From JAKIWV01 sp049800095 (GTDB lineage Archaea > Thermoplasmatota > Thermoplasmata > Lutacidiplasmatales > UBA184), in NCBI GenBank assembly GCA_049800095.1, contig JBARJD010000164.1:1-6627 (forward strand): a stretch of 6,627 nt of DNA, given 5' to 3'. The position numbers and the translations under genes are program-made. Positions 1 to 6,206 of the stretch are shown piece after piece (position 1 is the stretch's first letter; each line of letters opens with the position of its first letter). Below the pieces are notes generated by a model. The model saw nothing but the letters and a program-made list of their open reading frames with translations. It was not told the DNA's origin and searched no databases.

Positions 1-3
1 CCG

Positions 4-1074
4 GTGGGTGGGCTCGTGACGAGTCCTGCCGATGCGGCGGCGGCCCACGAGGTGCCGCTCGAAGTGCTTGTCAGCCGGGCCTTCGGGGCCGAAGCGTTCT
101 TCGAGCTCGGCGGCCTGCTGCCCGAACTCGCAGAAGACCTGAGTGGGATCGAGGAACGCCTGAAGAGCGTCCTCCAGTCCGACTATCCCCCCCTGACCGA
201 GGCGGTGCTGTACGCGTGTACTACCGGGGGGAAGCGACTTCGGCCCTTGCTCATGGCGGCGGCGCATCGGGCGCTCGGTGCCACTTCCACCAAACCGGTC
301 CACTCGCTCGCCGCCGCGTTCCAGCTGATCCACACCGCCTCATTGATCCATGACGACGTGATCGACCACGCCGACCAGCGGCGGGGGAGACCGTCGGTCC
401 TGCGCGCCTTCGGACTCCCCTCGGCGATCGTCGCCGGCGACTACCTGTACGTCCGCGCCTTTGAGTTGGCGTCGGAGTATCCCCAGGCGATCATCTTGCG
501 ATGCGGCGAGGCCTGTGCCAACCTCGCCGAGGGCGAGATCCTGCAGGAGTCGGGCCGCTTCGACCTGACCCTCAGTCGGGACCAGTACCTCCGGATCGTC
601 ACCCGCAAGACCGCCACGATCGTCTCGGCGGCGTTGGCCAGCGTGGGGGACATCGCCGGCTCGACAGCGCCGATCGTGGAAGCCCTCGCGGCGTACGGCC
701 GGGCCGTGGGCATCGCGTTCCAGCTGCGGGATGATCTGCTCGACGCGTACGGCGAACCGGACCTGCTCGGCAAGCCGCTCTACGCCGACTTCCGGGAGGG
801 CAACCCGACGCTCCTCTCGATCGAGGCGTACCAGCATCTCGAGGGACGGGCGAAGCTGGAGTACGAACGCCTGTTCGCGCGGCGGGAGAAGCGCCCGCGG
901 GAACTGCTCAAGCTCCGTACCCTCACGGACCAGACGCCCGCGCCGCACCTCGTCGAGGCGGAGGGCCAACAGTGGGCCGCGACCGCGATTCGCGCGTTGG
1001 CCCCCCTGCCCCAGGGGCCCTACCGGTCGCTCCTCGAGCGGCTCGCGCGCGCCGCGACGACGCGCCGGTACTGA
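4..1074 (+). CDS. All-trans polyprenyl diphosphate synthase (IspA/IspB family); 5' end uncertain, may be partial
   Basis: Condenses isopentenyl diphosphate onto an allylic diphosphate to build an all-trans isoprenoid chain for archaeal lipids or a quinone tail. Numbered from the GTG at base 4, the family landmarks appear in order: GGKRLRP at residues 75-81, the first aspartate motif DDVID at 117-121 followed by the RRGRP signature, conserved K202-T203, and the second aspartate motif QLRDDLLD at 240-247, then GKP at 256-258. The usual lysine of the later GK-x-T motif is Asn267 (EGNPT), a variant position. Ala112 and Ser113 sit 5 and 4 residues before the first aspartate, within HTASLIHDD, where short-chain enzymes tend to carry bulky aromatic residues; this suggests a medium or long product. 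The frame is open to the window edge, so the true start may lie upstream; GTG at 16 is another candidate. The family call is firm, the chain length is not. Confidence 0.93.
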   Translation: MGGLVTSPADAAAAHEVPLEVLVSRAFGAEAFFELGGLLPELAEDLSGIEERLKSVLQSDYPPLTEAVLYACTTGGKRLRPLLMAAAHRALGATSTKPVHSLAAAFQLIHTASLIHDDVIDHADQRRGRPSVLRAFGLPSAIVAGDYLYVRAFELASEYPQAIILRCGEACANLAEGEILQESGRFDLTLSRDQYLRIVTRKTATIVSAALASVGDIAGSTAPIVEALAAYGRAVGIAFQLRDDLLDAYGEPDLLGKPLYADFREGNPTLLSIEAYQHLEGRAKLEYERLFARREKRPRELLKLRTLTDQTPAPHLVEAEGQQWAATAIRALAPLPQGPYRSLLERLARAATTRRY

Positions 1075-1095
1075 GCACACCACTCGAACGAAACC

Positions 1096-1104
1096 TACTT
1101 GATA
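1096..1104 (+). promoter_or_regulatory. Weak candidate TATA element for the membrane protein gene
   Basis: The only A/T-leaning stretch in the 73-base gap after the polyprenyl synthase gene is TACTTGATA, preceded by CGAAAC, which could act as a BRE-like purine element. It lies about 48 bases before the ATG at 1148, so transcription would start near 1126 and leave a leader of about 20 bases. The match is poor compared with the other TATA elements in this window. Read-through from the upstream gene is an equally good explanation. Confidence 0.25.
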
Positions 1105-1121
1105 GGTCCCTCGCCGTTTTG

Positions 1122-1143
1122 CCTTCGCACCTCGGTGCGAGGG
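1122..1143 (+). promoter_or_regulatory. Hairpin covering the probable Shine-Dalgarno of the membrane protein gene
   Basis: Bases 1122-1130 (CCTTCGCAC) pair with 1135-1143 (GTGCGAGGG) around a CTCG loop. This gives nine pairs including one T-G wobble, and the inner six are perfect. The 3' arm contains GAGGG, the only Shine-Dalgarno-like sequence before the ATG at 1148, four bases away. In an RNA that includes both arms, the ribosome site would be paired. It could instead be part of the 3' end of the upstream transcript, but no T run follows it; a TTTT lies just before it, at 1117-1120. The structure is seen directly; a regulatory role is inference. Confidence 0.4.
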
Positions 1144-1147
1144 TTCG

Positions 1148-1615
1148 ATGGCTCGTCAAATGGCTCGGCCCTCCGCGGCCGACGATTCGGACAACGACGC
1201 CCCCGGGCAGGTCCAGCACCTTCCACCCGTCTGGGAGCGACAGCTCCCGCCTCCGAGCCTACCCATCGGGGTGGCCATCCTCTCGATCGTCACCGCGGCG
1301 GTCGGCGTGGTGCTCATGGTCTCGGGCGTACTCTTCGTCCTCAGCTACTACGCAAGCGTGGTCGTCCCCTCCTCCCTGGTCATCATCCACGTCGGAGATC
1401 CCGTCGGGGCGACCGTGATCGTCGTGCTCGGGGCCGTGATCGCTCTCCTCTCCTCGGCGCTCTGGCACCAGGAGCTCTGGGCGTTCTATCTGATGGTCGG
1501 CTTCCTCTTTCTGGGACTGGCGTACCTGTTCTTCACGGACTCCATCACGTTCCTCTTTCTAATCGTCCTCGCCGTCTTCATCTATCTGATCGCGGTGCGT
1601 CACCACTTCTACTGA
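1148..1615 (+). CDS. Four-helix integral membrane protein, function unknown
   Basis: A 155-residue protein with a hydrophilic N-terminus (about residues 1-37, rich in Asp, Gln and Pro) followed by four hydrophobic segments at about 40-65, 86-105, 110-128 and 132-149. The loop between segments 2 and 3 is very short and carries WHQELW, and the chain ends in the motif VRHHFY. No catalytic or metal-binding motif is evident, and I do not recognise the family beyond a general likeness to small multi-helix archaeal membrane proteins. GAGGG four bases upstream favours ATG 1148; ATG 1160 is an alternative giving 151 residues. The stop overlaps the next gene's start as TGATG, so the two proteins are translationally coupled and probably co-expressed. 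The strong hydrophobic pattern in this frame, together with the coupling, supports a real gene. Confidence 0.82.
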   Translation: MARQMARPSAADDSDNDAPGQVQHLPPVWERQLPPPSLPIGVAILSIVTAAVGVVLMVSGVLFVLSYYASVVVPSSLVIIHVGDPVGATVIVVLGAVIALLSSALWHQELWAFYLMVGFLFLGLAYLFFTDSITFLFLIVLAVFIYLIAVRHHFY

Positions 1616-2424
1616 TGCACGTACTGCTCGCGCAGCTCGCGCCCCGTCGGGGCGACCTCGAGGCGAACCTCGGCCGACTCACTGAAGTGGTGCGGGCGAA
1701 CCCGGCCGACCTGTACGTTTTCCCGGAACTGTTCCTTTTCGGCTACGCTCCCGGCGACCGGGTCCACCGGCTCGCGCTGGTCGAGGGGGACCACCCGGTC
1801 CGGTCGATGACGGCGCTGGCGCAGGAACATCGCACCGGGATCCTCGTGGGCGGACCGTGGCGGTCGGGCGAGCGGCCGGGCGAGATCCACAATGCAGCTC
1901 TCCTGGCCGGACCGGACGGCTCGCTCCAGGTACAGATCAAGCGGTATCTCCCCAACTTCGGCCCGTTCGAGGAGGCCACGATCTATACTCCAACGGACAC
2001 GAGCACGCCGCTGGCGCTCGGGAAGCACCGCCTGGGGGTAGAGATCTGTTACGACGCCGACTTCCCGGAGGTCTCACGCGACCTCGCGCTCCGGGCGGCC
2101 GTACTCCTCGTCGTACTCTCCGCGGCTCCGGTCACCTCCCGGAGCTTGTTCGACAAGGTTCTCCCGGCGCGGGCCGTGGAAAACGCCTGCCCGCTCGTGT
2201 ATGTGAACCGGGTGGGCGTGGAGGACGGACTCGTGTTCGGAGGCGGTTCCGGGGCGTGGGACTCGCGGGGAGAGCCGGTGTCGGCGGTCTCGCTTCGGCT
2301 CCCGGGCGCCACTCCGGAGGAACGCCTCGACCGCATCGAGATCGACCTGGAGGACGTTCCCAGGTGGCGGCCGTTCCGTCCCGTCCTCCGCGACGTGGCC
2401 CGGGCCGATAGGGGTCACCCCTAG
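1615..2424 (+). CDS. Nitrilase-superfamily carbon-nitrogen hydrolase, NAD synthetase glutaminase-like
   Basis: A 269-residue cytoplasmic hydrolase of the Glu-Lys-Cys family that cleaves amide or nitrile C-N bonds. The triad is visible: Glu38 in FPELFLFGY, Lys109 in QIKRYLPNFGPFEE, and Cys145 in GVEICYDADFPE, followed by the family's RAVENACPLVYVNRVG stretch starting at Arg186. The PEL-GY-P segment and LPNFGPFEEA closely resemble the glutaminase domain of glutamine-dependent NAD synthetases, but no synthetase domain is attached; the length suits a stand-alone hydrolase. The start is ATG 1615, overlapping the upstream stop (TGATG). The reading frame stays open for 172 more codons upstream, but those codons lie over the membrane protein gene and do not look like nitrilase. 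There is no clear Shine-Dalgarno, so translation probably depends on coupling. Family confident; substrate unknown. Confidence 0.9.
   Translation: MHVLLAQLAPRRGDLEANLGRLTEVVRANPADLYVFPELFLFGYAPGDRVHRLALVEGDHPVRSMTALAQEHRTGILVGGPWRSGERPGEIHNAALLAGPDGSLQVQIKRYLPNFGPFEEATIYTPTDTSTPLALGKHRLGVEICYDADFPEVSRDLALRAAVLLVVLSAAPVTSRSLFDKVLPARAVENACPLVYVNRVGVEDGLVFGGGSGAWDSRGEPVSAVSLRLPGATPEERLDRIEIDLEDVPRWRPFRPVLRDVARADRGHP
2409..2423. repeat. Perfect inverted repeat TAGGGGT-C-ACCCCTA across the hydrolase stop codon
   Basis: Seven bases mirror seven around a single central C at 2416, and the right arm runs into the TAG stop at 2422-2424. As RNA it would fold with a three-base TCA loop and six pairs. 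It ends 44 bases before the top6B TATA-like element. It could be a protein-binding operator, or a 3'-end stabilising hairpin for the hydrolase mRNA, but no T tract follows. The symmetry is seen directly; the role is unknown. Confidence 0.4.
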
Positions 2425-2467
2425 TCCGAGGACGTTCACCGTTCAACCTCGCGACTCGAACTCAGCC

Positions 2468-2474
2468 CTTATAG
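2468..2474 (+). promoter_or_regulatory. TATA element for top6B
   Basis: CTTATAG stands out in the 76-base GC-rich gap before top6B. Its centre lies about 29 bases before the ATG at 2501. Archaeal transcription usually starts 22-27 bases past the TATA centre, so the mRNA would begin within a few bases of the start codon. The absence of any Shine-Dalgarno before that ATG fits a leaderless or nearly leaderless transcript. Confidence 0.6.
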
Positions 2475-2500
2475 CCCCACGAGCACCGAAGCCCCGACCG

Positions 2501-4534
2501 ATGGGCCGCACCGCCTCTCTCGCCGAACAACTTGCCTCGAAGCAGCGCGAGATCTCGGTCGCGGAGTTCTTCGAACGTAACCGGCAGATCCTCGGCTTCG
2601 ATAACGCGCAACGCGCGCTCCTCACCGCCGTCAAGGAGTCCGTGGACAACGCCCTCGATGCCAGCGAGGAGGCCGGGGTCCTTCCCGAAGTTTCGGTGGA
2701 GATCTCGAAGGACGACTCCGGCCCCGACCGATATCGCCTGGTCGTGGCGGATAACGGCCCCGGGATCCTCAAACGTGAACTCCCGAACGTCTTCGGCCGC
2801 CTCCTGTACGGCTCTCGGTTCCACGCGCACCGCCAGTCCCGTGGGCAGCAGGGCATCGGCATCTCCGCCGCGGTCCTCTACGCCGGGCTCACGACCGCTC
2901 GACCGGTGAAGGTGACGTCGAAGGTGGAGGAAGAGGAAGCCGCCCATGTCCTCGAGATCCTGGTCGACACGCAGCGGAACCTTCCGAAGGTCGTGAGCGA
3001 GGCGCTCCAGTTGTGGGATCGGCCACACGGTACCCAGGTCGAGCTGGTCCTCAAGGCGAAATACGTCCGGGGGCGACAGTCCCCGCTCGAATATCTCCGG
3101 GGCACCGCGATCGTCAATCCCCACGCGCGCTTACTCCTCATCGAGCCGGACGGGACCCGGATCACCTTCGAACGGGCCTCCACGAAGGTCCCCCCGATCT
3201 CCAAGGAGGTGCTGCCGCATCCGTACGGCCTCGAGCTGGGGGAACTCGCCGCGATCCTGAAGCAGGCTAAGGAGAAACGCCTCTCCGAGGCGCTTCCTCG
3301 GCGGCTGGCCGGTGTGACCCCCCGAGCGCTGAAGGAGATCCTAGCCCAAGCCGCTCTTTCGGGGAAGGAGGATCCCGCAGCCATTCATGGGACCGAACTC
3401 GAGGCCCTGCTGTCGGCCTGCCACTCGGTCGCGCTGCTCCCTCCTTCGTCGGACTCGCTCTCCCCCATTGGCTCGGTTCTCATCAAGCGGGGACTTCGCA
3501 ACGTCCTGGGCGAGCTTCGACCGGACTTCTACGCCCCGCCGGTGAGCCGCCCGCCCAAGATCCGGGGCGGCTCACCCTTCCTCGTCGAGGTGGGCCTCGT
3601 GTACGGAGGCTCGCTTCCCCCCGACCAGCCGGTCCAGCTCCTCCGATTCGCCAATCGGGTGCCGCTGCTCTTCCAGCAGGGAGCCTGCGCCATTACGACG
3701 GCCGTCGAGTCGGTCGACTGGCGACGCTACGGCCTCGACCAACGGGGGGGTCAAGGGCTTCCGGCCGGCCCGTGCATCCTGCTCGTCCATGTCGCATCCC
3801 CCCGGATTCCATTCACGAGCGAATCCAAGGAGGCGATCGCCGAGGATCCCGAGATACTCAAAGAACTCCAGCTGGCACTCCAGGCGGTCGCCCGACACCT
3901 CAAGTCCCACATCTCCCGACAGATCCGCCGGGAGTACGCGTCCGAGAAGTTCACCATCATCCGTCGGATCCTTCCCCAGATCGCGGAGAAATCGAGTCAT
4001 CTCGTCGGCAAGCCGGTGCCCGACCTCTCGCCCGTGATCACGGAGATCATGAACGTGGTGACCCTCGAGACCGCGATTCCCGAAAAGGCGTCCGGCACCG
4101 GCCTCAACGTGACGATTACAAACTACACGCCGCGGGCCCGGGTCCTGGAGGTGTTCGCAGAGATGCCACCGGAGCTGGTCGGCCCGCTCGCCCCGGTCCC
4201 CGCCCCCGACGGCGTCGACGCGGTCCTCGGCCGGGCCTGGTGGACCCTCCCCAAGTTGGCCCCCAACGCGCGGACCGACATTCAGCTTCGCTGGCCCACC
4301 CGCAGCGACTGTGACGCGTCGGACTTCGACTGGTACATCGCAGGTGTGGACGAATCTCACCTGCTGGGGGCCGATGCGCTACCCGGGGACTGGGACGTTC
4401 GGTTGCCGCGCCAGGTCGTCGAGGCTGCCGAAGCGGCGGAGGTCACCAGCGGAACCGCCGAGACCGCGACCGAGGAACAGGAGGTGGATTACGATGGCGC
4501 CGAAAAAGCCGCCGAGCTCGAAGAAGACGAGTGA
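2501..4534 (+). CDS. top6B: DNA topoisomerase VI subunit B (GHKL ATPase)
   Basis: The ATP-binding subunit of type IIB topoisomerase VI, which passes one duplex through another to relax and decatenate DNA. The 677 residues begin with the canonical SVAEFFERNRQILGFDN. The GHKL boxes follow: ESVDNALD (Glu46, Asp49, Asn50), VADNGPGI (Asp84, Gly86, Gly88) and the lid RGQQGIG (114-120). HPYGLELGEL near 240 opens the helix-two-turn-helix insert, and the transducer domain runs to about 510, with the switch lysine at Lys443 in FTSESKEAIA. From about 520 to 640 there is a beta-rich extension consistent with the Ig-like C-terminal domain known from the Methanosarcina mazei enzyme, then a strongly acidic tail (641-677). 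It is longer than the roughly 530-residue Sulfolobus protein because of this extension. The start lies just past a TATA element and lacks a ribosome site, which suggests a leaderless mRNA. The gene overlaps top6A by 41 bases. Confidence 0.98.
   Translation: MGRTASLAEQLASKQREISVAEFFERNRQILGFDNAQRALLTAVKESVDNALDASEEAGVLPEVSVEISKDDSGPDRYRLVVADNGPGILKRELPNVFGRLLYGSRFHAHRQSRGQQGIGISAAVLYAGLTTARPVKVTSKVEEEEAAHVLEILVDTQRNLPKVVSEALQLWDRPHGTQVELVLKAKYVRGRQSPLEYLRGTAIVNPHARLLLIEPDGTRITFERASTKVPPISKEVLPHPYGLELGELAAILKQAKEKRLSEALPRRLAGVTPRALKEILAQAALSGKEDPAAIHGTELEALLSACHSVALLPPSSDSLSPIGSVLIKRGLRNVLGELRPDFYAPPVSRPPKIRGGSPFLVEVGLVYGGSLPPDQPVQLLRFANRVPLLFQQGACAITTAVESVDWRRYGLDQRGGQGLPAGPCILLVHVASPRIPFTSESKEAIAEDPEILKELQLALQAVARHLKSHISRQIRREYASEKFTIIRRILPQIAEKSSHLVGKPVPDLSPVITEIMNVVTLETAIPEKASGTGLNVTITNYTPRARVLEVFAEMPPELVGPLAPVPAPDGVDAVLGRAWWTLPKLAPNARTDIQLRWPTRSDCDASDFDWYIAGVDESHLLGADALPGDWDVRLPRQVVEAAEAAEVTSGTAETATEEQEVDYDGAEKAAELEEDE
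4480..4486 (+). promoter_or_regulatory. Strong Shine-Dalgarno for top6A inside top6B
   Basis: GGAGGTG lies seven bases before the ATG at 4494, inside the last codons of top6B. It is the best ribosome binding site in the window. It settles the top6A start and shows that internal initiation on the shared message uses a Shine-Dalgarno, whereas top6B itself appears leaderless. Confidence 0.85.
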
Positions 4535-5627
4535 CGAGCCGGAGATCCGCATCGATGCCCTCGCGCCGACCTTCGAGTTGGCCGCCCAGATCCACGCCCA
4601 ATTGACGAAGGGCGAGGTTCCGCGGATGCGTCTCCCGCTCCGCACGAAGCAGAACATCCAGTTCGCGCTCAAGGAAGGCGTCTGGCGCCTGGGTCGCAGC
4701 ACCGGCACCCGCTCGGCCCGGAAGCTCGACGGGGCGCTGATGCTCCTGCGGACGTTCTATCTCGTCGACTTCATCCACGAGATGGCCCGCGACCACAAGA
4801 CCTCGACACTCCGGGAACTGTACTACATCTCGGAGCAGTGGAAGGACGCCAAGTTCCACAGCGAGGACGAGTCCAATCTGCTCATCGAGGACCTCGAGGT
4901 CCTCTGCACCCGCCTTCGGGAGGACTTCCGGCTGCACCCGGAGGAGAACGGCGCATCGGTCATCGGAGACCTGACGATCGAGGAAACGAACCGCAAAGGA
5001 GTCGTCAAGAAGATCAATTGCCGGGACGACGTCGGCGACGGTGGGTATGCCCTCCCGTTCAACGTCGAGAAGGAGAAGATCCAATTCAAGGCGTCCGGCG
5101 CCAAGTTCGTCCTCGCGATCGAATGCGGCGGCATGGTCGACCGCCTGGCGGAGAACGGGTTCGACGAGGAGCAGAACGCGCTCCTGGTCCACCTCAAGGG
5201 TCAGCCCGCCCGCTCCACCCGTCGGTTCCTCAAGCGACTGAACGAGGAGCTCAAGCTTCCCGTCGTCGTGTTCACCGACGGCGATCCCTGGTCGTTCCGG
5301 ATCTTTGCGTCGGTGGCCTACGGCGCCATCAAGACCGCCCACATCTCCCACTACCTCGCCACGCCGGGGGCGGAGTTCCTCGGCGTGACCGCTTCCGACA
5401 TCGAGAACTACGAGCTGCCGTCCGACACGCTGACGGACCAGGACACCAAAGCGCTCCACGCGATGCAATCCGACCCCCGGTTCGGGACCGCCGATTGGCG
5501 GAGCGAGATCGACCTGATGCTCAAGAACGGAAAGAAGGCCGAGCAGCAATCCCTCGCCAAGTACGGTCTCAACTACGTGACCGAGACGTACCTGCCCGAG
5601 AAGCTCGGCGAAATGAACGTGCTCTAG
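4494..5627 (+). CDS. top6A: DNA topoisomerase VI subunit A (Spo11-like cleavage subunit)
   Basis: The DNA-cleaving subunit that pairs with Top6B in the A2B2 enzyme and is the archaeal relative of meiotic Spo11. The 377 residues start with a lysine-rich segment (KKPPSSKK), then the winged-helix CAP domain with LRELYYISEQW. The catalytic tyrosine is expected to be Tyr111, the second of the pair at 110-111. The Toprim domain follows, with Glu210 in AIECGGMVDRL and the metal-binding Asp262 and Asp264 in FTDGDPWSFRIF, then SHYLATPGAEFLGV and the usual C-terminal region ending near YLPEKL. The Toprim signature reads ECGGM where I expect ETGGM in most relatives, probably a neutral change. The frame is open upstream to 4311, but the Shine-Dalgarno at 4480-4486 and homology place the start at ATG 4494. 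Length and motifs indicate an intact, active enzyme. Confidence 0.98.
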   Translation: MAPKKPPSSKKTSDEPEIRIDALAPTFELAAQIHAQLTKGEVPRMRLPLRTKQNIQFALKEGVWRLGRSTGTRSARKLDGALMLLRTFYLVDFIHEMARDHKTSTLRELYYISEQWKDAKFHSEDESNLLIEDLEVLCTRLREDFRLHPEENGASVIGDLTIEETNRKGVVKKINCRDDVGDGGYALPFNVEKEKIQFKASGAKFVLAIECGGMVDRLAENGFDEEQNALLVHLKGQPARSTRRFLKRLNEELKLPVVVFTDGDPWSFRIFASVAYGAIKTAHISHYLATPGAEFLGVTASDIENYELPSDTLTDQDTKALHAMQSDPRFGTADWRSEIDLMLKNGKKAEQQSLAKYGLNYVTETYLPEKLGEMNVL

Positions 5628-6064
5628 TCCGGGCCGGCGGTGCCTCCGCCGGGCAGGCCGAGCGCCGTTCGTCCCTCGGTGGACAGAAGCCGAGCCTCCT
5701 CTCCCTTCGGAAGGTAGAGGCTGTGCTTCCCTGCGAAGGCGAGCCGGTGCCAGTCGATCCCCTGGTCGCGGAACTCCTCCGGCTCGAGCATCGTGGCGCC
5801 GGCCGCCCGCCGGCGAGAAGGGCCCGGGGTCGCGCCGGGACTCTGGAGCAGGAGCGTGTCGGAGGCCTCCTCGTACTGGACCCACTCCCGCGGCACGACG
5901 ACCCGCATGCGGACCAGTTCCGGCCGAAGCTTGGCCTCGGTCTCGGTCTCTGTCCGACCGAATATCGCGTACTCAGTCCCCCCCACCGAAACGGTCGAAT
6001 CGTAATCGAAGCTCTTGCCCGCGAACTGGAGCACGTTGAGCGAGAGTACCTCGTCCTCAACCAT
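5624..6064 (-). CDS. Hypothetical protein, 146 aa, convergent with top6A
   Basis: I do not recognise this protein. It appears soluble, with no signal peptide or hydrophobic helix. The N-terminal half has beta-like alternation (VSVGGTEYAIFGRT, 25-38; LVRMRVVVPREWVQY, 50-64), with a TETETE run at 38-43 between. A low-complexity Pro/Gly/Arg linker occupies about 75-90, and FRDQGIDWHRLAFAGK follows at 98-113. FAGK occurs twice, at 14-17 and 110-113, each time after a hydrophobic strand and before a Tyr-containing one, hinting at two related units. The ATG at 6064 lies about 25 bases from the centre of a minus-strand TATA element, the geometry of a leaderless mRNA. The stop TAG overlaps the top6A stop in a shared CTAG. 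Promoter geometry and the lack of another gene here support it as real; its function is unknown. Confidence 0.75.
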   Translation of the reverse strand: MVEDEVLSLNVLQFAGKSFDYDSTVSVGGTEYAIFGRTETETEAKLRPELVRMRVVVPREWVQYEEASDTLLLQSPGATPGPSRRRAAGATMLEPEEFRDQGIDWHRLAFAGKHSLYLPKGEEARLLSTEGRTALGLPGGGTAGPD

Positions 6065-6085
6065 GGGGGGCCCACCGGCAGACCG

Positions 6086-6093
6086 TACTTAAT
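6086..6093 (-). promoter_or_regulatory. TATA element for the 146-aa hypothetical gene
   Basis: Read on the minus strand this is ATTAAGTA, an A/T island in GC-rich surroundings. Its centre is about 25 bases before the ATG that starts at 6064. That spacing predicts transcription starting at or within a few bases of the start codon. No Shine-Dalgarno is visible, which agrees with a leaderless message. Confidence 0.55.
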
Positions 6094-6159
6094 CCGGGCG
6101 GCGGTCCAAGGGCGCGACGCTTCCGGCGGAACGGGACGACCTTTTCGCCGGCGGAGCGG

Positions 6160-6167
6160 TTATAAAC
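6160..6167 (+). promoter_or_regulatory. TATA element for the eL41 gene
   Basis: TTATAAAC is the best TATA box in the window. Its centre lies about 43 bases before the ATG at 6207, so transcription should start near 6190 and leave a leader of about 17 bases. The only gene it can serve on this strand is the short eL41 gene. It sits about 70 bases from the opposing minus-strand TATA element, so 6065-6206 is a compact divergent promoter region. Confidence 0.7.
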
Positions 6168-6206
6168 GGAGGCGAATACCCCGCCTCGTCCTCGAGCGCG
6201 AACTGG

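Noticed and set aside
340..1083. A 247-codon minus-strand frame opposite the polyprenyl synthase
   Set aside because: Antisense shadow with high Arg, Gly and Glu content and no motif; the opposite strand carries a complete conserved enzyme.
1099..1614. A 172-codon upstream extension of the hydrolase frame
   Set aside because: This stretch is translated in another frame as the membrane protein, whose hydrophobic pattern is convincing. Nitrilase homology begins exactly at ATG 1615, which is coupled to the previous stop.
2462..3124. A 220-codon minus-strand frame opposite the start of top6B
   Set aside because: It covers the top6B promoter and the conserved GHKL ATPase region in antisense and shows no domain of its own.
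4311..4493. A longer top6A start at 4311
   Set aside because: It would overlap top6B by over 200 bases and add an Arg/Ser/Thr-rich segment unlike Top6A. The perfect Shine-Dalgarno at 4480-4486 points to ATG 4494.
4443..5885. A 480-codon open frame on the minus strand opposite top6A
   Set aside because: It is the GC-driven antisense shadow of top6A: its composition is Arg/Gly/Val/Glu-rich without domain motifs, it lies antisense to the whole of top6A, and it also overlaps the end of top6B and the minus-strand 146-residue gene.
5936..5952. Short tandem GGTCTC-like repeat in the hypothetical gene
   Set aside because: Only about two to three hexamer copies, encoding a TETETE run. Too short to call a repeat element; it is explained by coding for alternating Thr and Glu.
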